Source of the DNA: Cardiocondyla obscurior
Taxonomy: Eukaryota > Arthropoda > Insecta > Hymenoptera > Formicidae
Assembly (NCBI RefSeq): GCF_019399895.1
Contig: NC_091872.1
Span: 4,720,395-4,784,394, forward strand
Length of the DNA: 64,000 nt
Direction: 5' to 3'
Shown one piece after another: positions 60,501-64,000 of this stretch. Numbering within the stretch: position 1 is the first letter of the stretch; each line of letters starts with the position of its first letter. A model generated the notes under the pieces. The model was not told where the DNA came from, ran no database searches, and was given only the letters and a program-made list of their open reading frames with translations. The position numbers and the translations under genes were made by a program.

Positions 60501-63500
60501 CTATCATTAAGTCCGAGGCTTTATACCCTTTTTATCTCGTTGTCTGTCGGCCGTTGATAAGGGGATTTAAGCGACAATAAAAAATATCGACCCTTAGCCC
60601 TCTCCCGCAGCGCGATCGGGGCGCGTGCCTTTTTCCACCTCTCTATCTCGATCGCGTAGCTTTTCCGACGAAATAAAAAAAAATAAAAAAATAAAAAAAA
60701 AAAAAAGGGAAAATCCGCGCAATTAACTGACTGAATTTCTGGCAGCGAATCGCGCCGACTGTATTTCCTTCGTATTGGCACGATTGACTGCCGTCGCAAG
60801 CATCAAGTATTTATTTTGTCGAAAAATTACGGACTCGCGCGCGGCGGCGGAAATTGCGCGGTGTGACCGATTAACAGATTTCCGGGAGCGTTGAAATCAA
60901 TCAGCGCGACAAACTCAACGAATTTATGACCTCTCGTTCCTTTACGAAAAAGGTATTCGCGTAGTTATCTCGCGCATACTGTATTATACACAATTGCTCG
61001 GCATGTCGAGATGCACGATTCGCGCGACGACGGTGAACTTCGGGGGGTGGAGTGGCGGCGTTTGTCGGTGCATGTAATGAAATCCAAATAACACCCCTAG
61101 TAAGCGTATATCATCGTAACGACGCCTCGGCTCGACGTTACTCGGCTGGTCGCCTCGTTCATAAATTAATGTAAAGCGCGTCATATTTACGAGGATTACA
61201 AAAGCGTTCCATTTTCGCGCTCCGCTTGTTCTAATCGCGGTCACTTTTCCGATGGTTCTCTATCGAGATAAGCTTTTACCCGAGATAAAACTATTAAATA
61301 TTTTATTATTCATACATTTTTCTAGATTATAAACGCCGCGGATATATTTTTCAATTTTATCTCCATTTTCGCTAATATACCCTTTCATTTTCAAATCAAT
61401 ATAATTTATCGTGGCTTAGATTTTTATTGTAACTTTTTTTTCGCTCAGTCAAATGGTTACATTAAAAATTGAAAAATACGAAGGTTGAATAGGGTCGAGT
61501 AAATGTGCTTATAAAATTTGCACCTGTAATATTTCGGTCCGTAGGTACTTAAAGTCTTTTTATTTTTAAAGCAACTTTAATAGTTAAATTGATATCAATT
61601 TTATAAAATAAAATACATTAGGAATATGCTCATAATCAAGAGACCTTTTTGTCAGCATTGCAACTTAAATATATAAGTTTATATTAGTATTACATTTACT
61701 ATTATTTTATTTTTAATATTAGGTGTCGCAATTTTTACACCTTCGTGTATGCATCTCGTAAAAATCGCTTTTGAAGTAAAATATATTTTAGCTTTGGATA
61801 TACTCAATTTATTATTTAAATTCCTGCGAGAAAAGCAATAGTGAAAATTCAAGAATATATTTTCTAAATTGTTTTAACATAAATTTACATGCGTATGAAA
61901 TTCACTCCAAGACGCAGTCAGATTTTAACTGCAATGAATTTCGTTCCTGCAGATGAATAGAAGTTGGTACGTTGAACGTGCGCGTCACGTCATTTTGGCG
62001 AACCGATTCGCGTGCATATCTCGTTTCGCGGCAGTTGAGAATAGCATGCAAAACGTAAAATGTGCGAGTTTTTAGGCATTCAACAATTTTGAGAAAGAAA
62101 AAAGAAAATTGTTTTTAATATAAATTAACTTATTAGAACTGATTCGGATAATTAACGAATCCTTACAACCGCGCAATCAGTATCTATGGTATTGCGCTTC
62201 TTGTTCCTAGTTACGGGCAATTGCCGGAAGTCGTTATGAAAAATAATAATCGTTAGGTTTTCTGTGTACGAGCGAGCACAACGTTAGCGTGAGTTTCCAC
62301 GACCGCATCGCTGATGGCTTAACCCACGTGTACATAGGTATACTTTCCATGACAAGCAGCCGTATGTTTCACCTTCTCACACGTACGTGTGTACGTACGT
62401 CCGCGGTCCGCGCCGCCTGTGATTACACATGTGCACGTGTGCGACTACGTGCGGCCGCGCTAATGCACCTCACGTAATTATCCCAAGCTGGACGACGCTG
62501 GGTAGTCTCGCCTAACTTCTGCGCCGCGCCGCGAGTAATCCGACTCTGAAACCCTGTCACCGTCTCTTCCTCGTGGGGATCCTCGATGAACCCCCTTGCC
62601 GGCCATAACCGAATCCGGTCCAATCCGCCTGCCACTTTCCACCTCGTCGCGTCCCCTCCCCTCGCACCCGCGACATCGCAATTTCGTGTTATTTTACCGC
62701 GCGACGGTGCGAGGATTAAATCGCGGGCTTCTCTTCTGATGCGCCTTGCAGCAAGATTAACTCGCTTGTCTCGGCAACGACTTCGCCCTAGCTCATCGCG
62801 AATCGACAGAAGGATTATTCTTCGGTCGAAGTATCTCCGATCCGCGAATAGAGGTTACACTCGGTAACACTGATAACTCGGATATTGACAACGCGTCAAC
62901 TCTGCTAAATTTCCCGATTTTTCGACAATTCATCTTCTATTTCGGTACACGTATAAAAGCAAATTACAACTGCAGTTAATGTTTCAAAAGTTGTAAGATC
63001 TTTATTCTTGCAGCTGAGTTATAATATAAGCTGAAAGATGTGATTGATTTTTAACTAGATTTATTCGCGCAATAAATGTTAATAGAGATCGGGAGCAACA
63101 ACAACATATTAACGAGAATAGAAAATCACGTCGCATAATGAATCATTACAAAGTTTCTACTCCAGTTTTTTTTATTTTTATTTTTTATTAAGATAATGAG
63201 CACGCAACAGATCCAATGCGCAATAAAACGACTATTTTATTTATTATTAAAAAAATTGTATATATATATATACGTGTATATTCTTTTTATGATAATGGTA
63301 ACAATTATATAAAAGGGATTCCGAAGATGAGACACCCTCGAGGCATCATTAATGCTGGGCGCGCACTCGTCTCTCCTCCGGAATCCTCTCTCATAATATT
63401 CCAGTTCTTCTTGAACGATTCTTCTCCACCGCTTCTCGAATTGTATTTTTTTTTTTCTCAGTTTTCATATAACAGTTTTTTGCGTTTTGTTCCTTTTTAT

Positions 63501-64000
63501 TAACCTTTCATTACCGAGGCGTAGCATTCAAGACAGAAACTGTCGCACTTTCCCCGCGCGGCACGGGTCAGTCGAGTACCTATATGTCGCACGACACACA
63601 TTTCACACAGATTATGCAATACCGAAGGGTAGCTAACGGGTAGGGTGACGGGGAAGAGGGGGAGAACCTATAACCCCAATCTGGCATGTGACGTAGGGCT
63701 GCGGGATCGGCGGTTCAAAATGGAAAATCGATAAAAACGCCGCGACGTCTGGCGTAATGCGACTACCGAATTTAAATCTTCGCTACGGCGATTTTTGTGG
63801 GACAAATATCGTTCTGTTGACTTTTGGCTTGCGACGAGCGGCGTCCTCGCGATCGGCGATATGGAAGGCGGAGTTACGACGATAGTGGAGCGGTATCTAA
63901 ATTTATCGCTATTGCAACTGATTTAAACAAGTATATGCGGAGCTAACCGTAAAAATAGATGTATCCGTTTCTCAAATTACACGTTTTTCGCGATTTATTT
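57514..64000 (-). other. Scgdelta: Sarcoglycan upstream intron (to window edge)
   Basis: No exon resembling the sarcoglycan membrane helix was found. A purine-rich plus strand spans about 60170-60380, homopolymer-rich DNA lies near 60676-60710, and an ACGT/CG-rich stretch with dyads at about 62380-62460. Open frames here match nothing known. Confidence 0.6.
60170..60380. repeat. Purine-rich strand block
   Basis: The plus strand is almost only A/G for about 200 bases (GAGAAAGAAGG-type sequence), read as pyrimidine-rich on the sarcoglycan pre-mRNA. The open frame on the minus strand here (hydrophobic Phe/Leu/Ser) is a by-product of this bias. Confidence 0.65.

Noticed and set aside
57514..64000. 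Search for the sarcoglycan transmembrane exon
   Set aside because: Hydrophobic minus-strand frames at 59829-60426 come from purine/pyrimidine bias and lack the family's membrane-segment sequence or proper splice sites; the exon is probably outside the window.
1..64000. Transposons, CRISPR, telomeric repeats, bacterial or viral inserts
   Set aside because: No transposase, reverse transcriptase or viral protein frames, no regularly spaced short repeats with unique spacers, and no telomere arrays were seen. Degenerate elements could still be missed without a database search.

Overview
The window looks like nuclear DNA of an insect, most likely a hymenopteran and plausibly an ant. It is AT-rich with GC-richer patches, the genes are split by introns with standard GT-AG sites, and the proteins are animal-specific families in an insect-like form. 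The species cannot be named from sequence alone. I saw no bacterial operon, CRISPR array, viral gene or intact transposon gene.

Three protein-coding genes are well supported, all on the minus strand. (1) 2877-10452 is a small heat shock protein of the lethal(2)essential-for-life / alpha-crystallin type: 3 coding exons, 197 aa, with a 5.97 kb first coding intron and probably an extra 5' UTR exon upstream. (2) 16087-28288 is a complete cAMP-type phosphodiesterase 8 gene. It has 18 shared coding exons plus two alternative first coding exons that end in the same phase (836 or 840 aa). The order of parts is receiver-like domain, PAS domain, linker, HD-type catalytic domain. (3) 51868-57513 holds the last three exons (244 aa) of a delta/gamma-type sarcoglycan. 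Its cytosolic and membrane-spanning start lies beyond the right edge.

Layout: 1-2.9 kb has no supported gene but carries a heat-shock-like TATA promoter pointing right. 2.9-10.5 kb is the sHSP gene, whose big intron holds several hairpins and a 39-40 bp direct repeat. 10.5-16.1 kb is intergenic, with a diverged 250-300 bp tandem duplication and a candidate sHSP core promoter. 16.1-28.3 kb is Pde8. 28.3-51.9 kb is a 23.5 kb stretch without a recognisable coding gene, of alternating AT-rich and GC-richer blocks, with one candidate 5' UTR exon. 51.9-64 kb is the sarcoglycan 3' half. Its 4.65 kb last intron contains a tandem array of units of about 250-310 bp, followed by splice-site evidence for an antisense (plus-strand) transcript.

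The three genes do not form a pathway: one is a chaperone, one terminates cAMP signalling, one belongs to the muscle membrane dystrophin complex. I did not find a convincing new biological system. The points most worth a second look are the tandem array with its possible spliced antisense RNA, the alternative N-termini of Pde8, the serine replacing the usual asparagine after the Pde8 metal motif, and the heat-shock-like promoter with no visible gene behind it.
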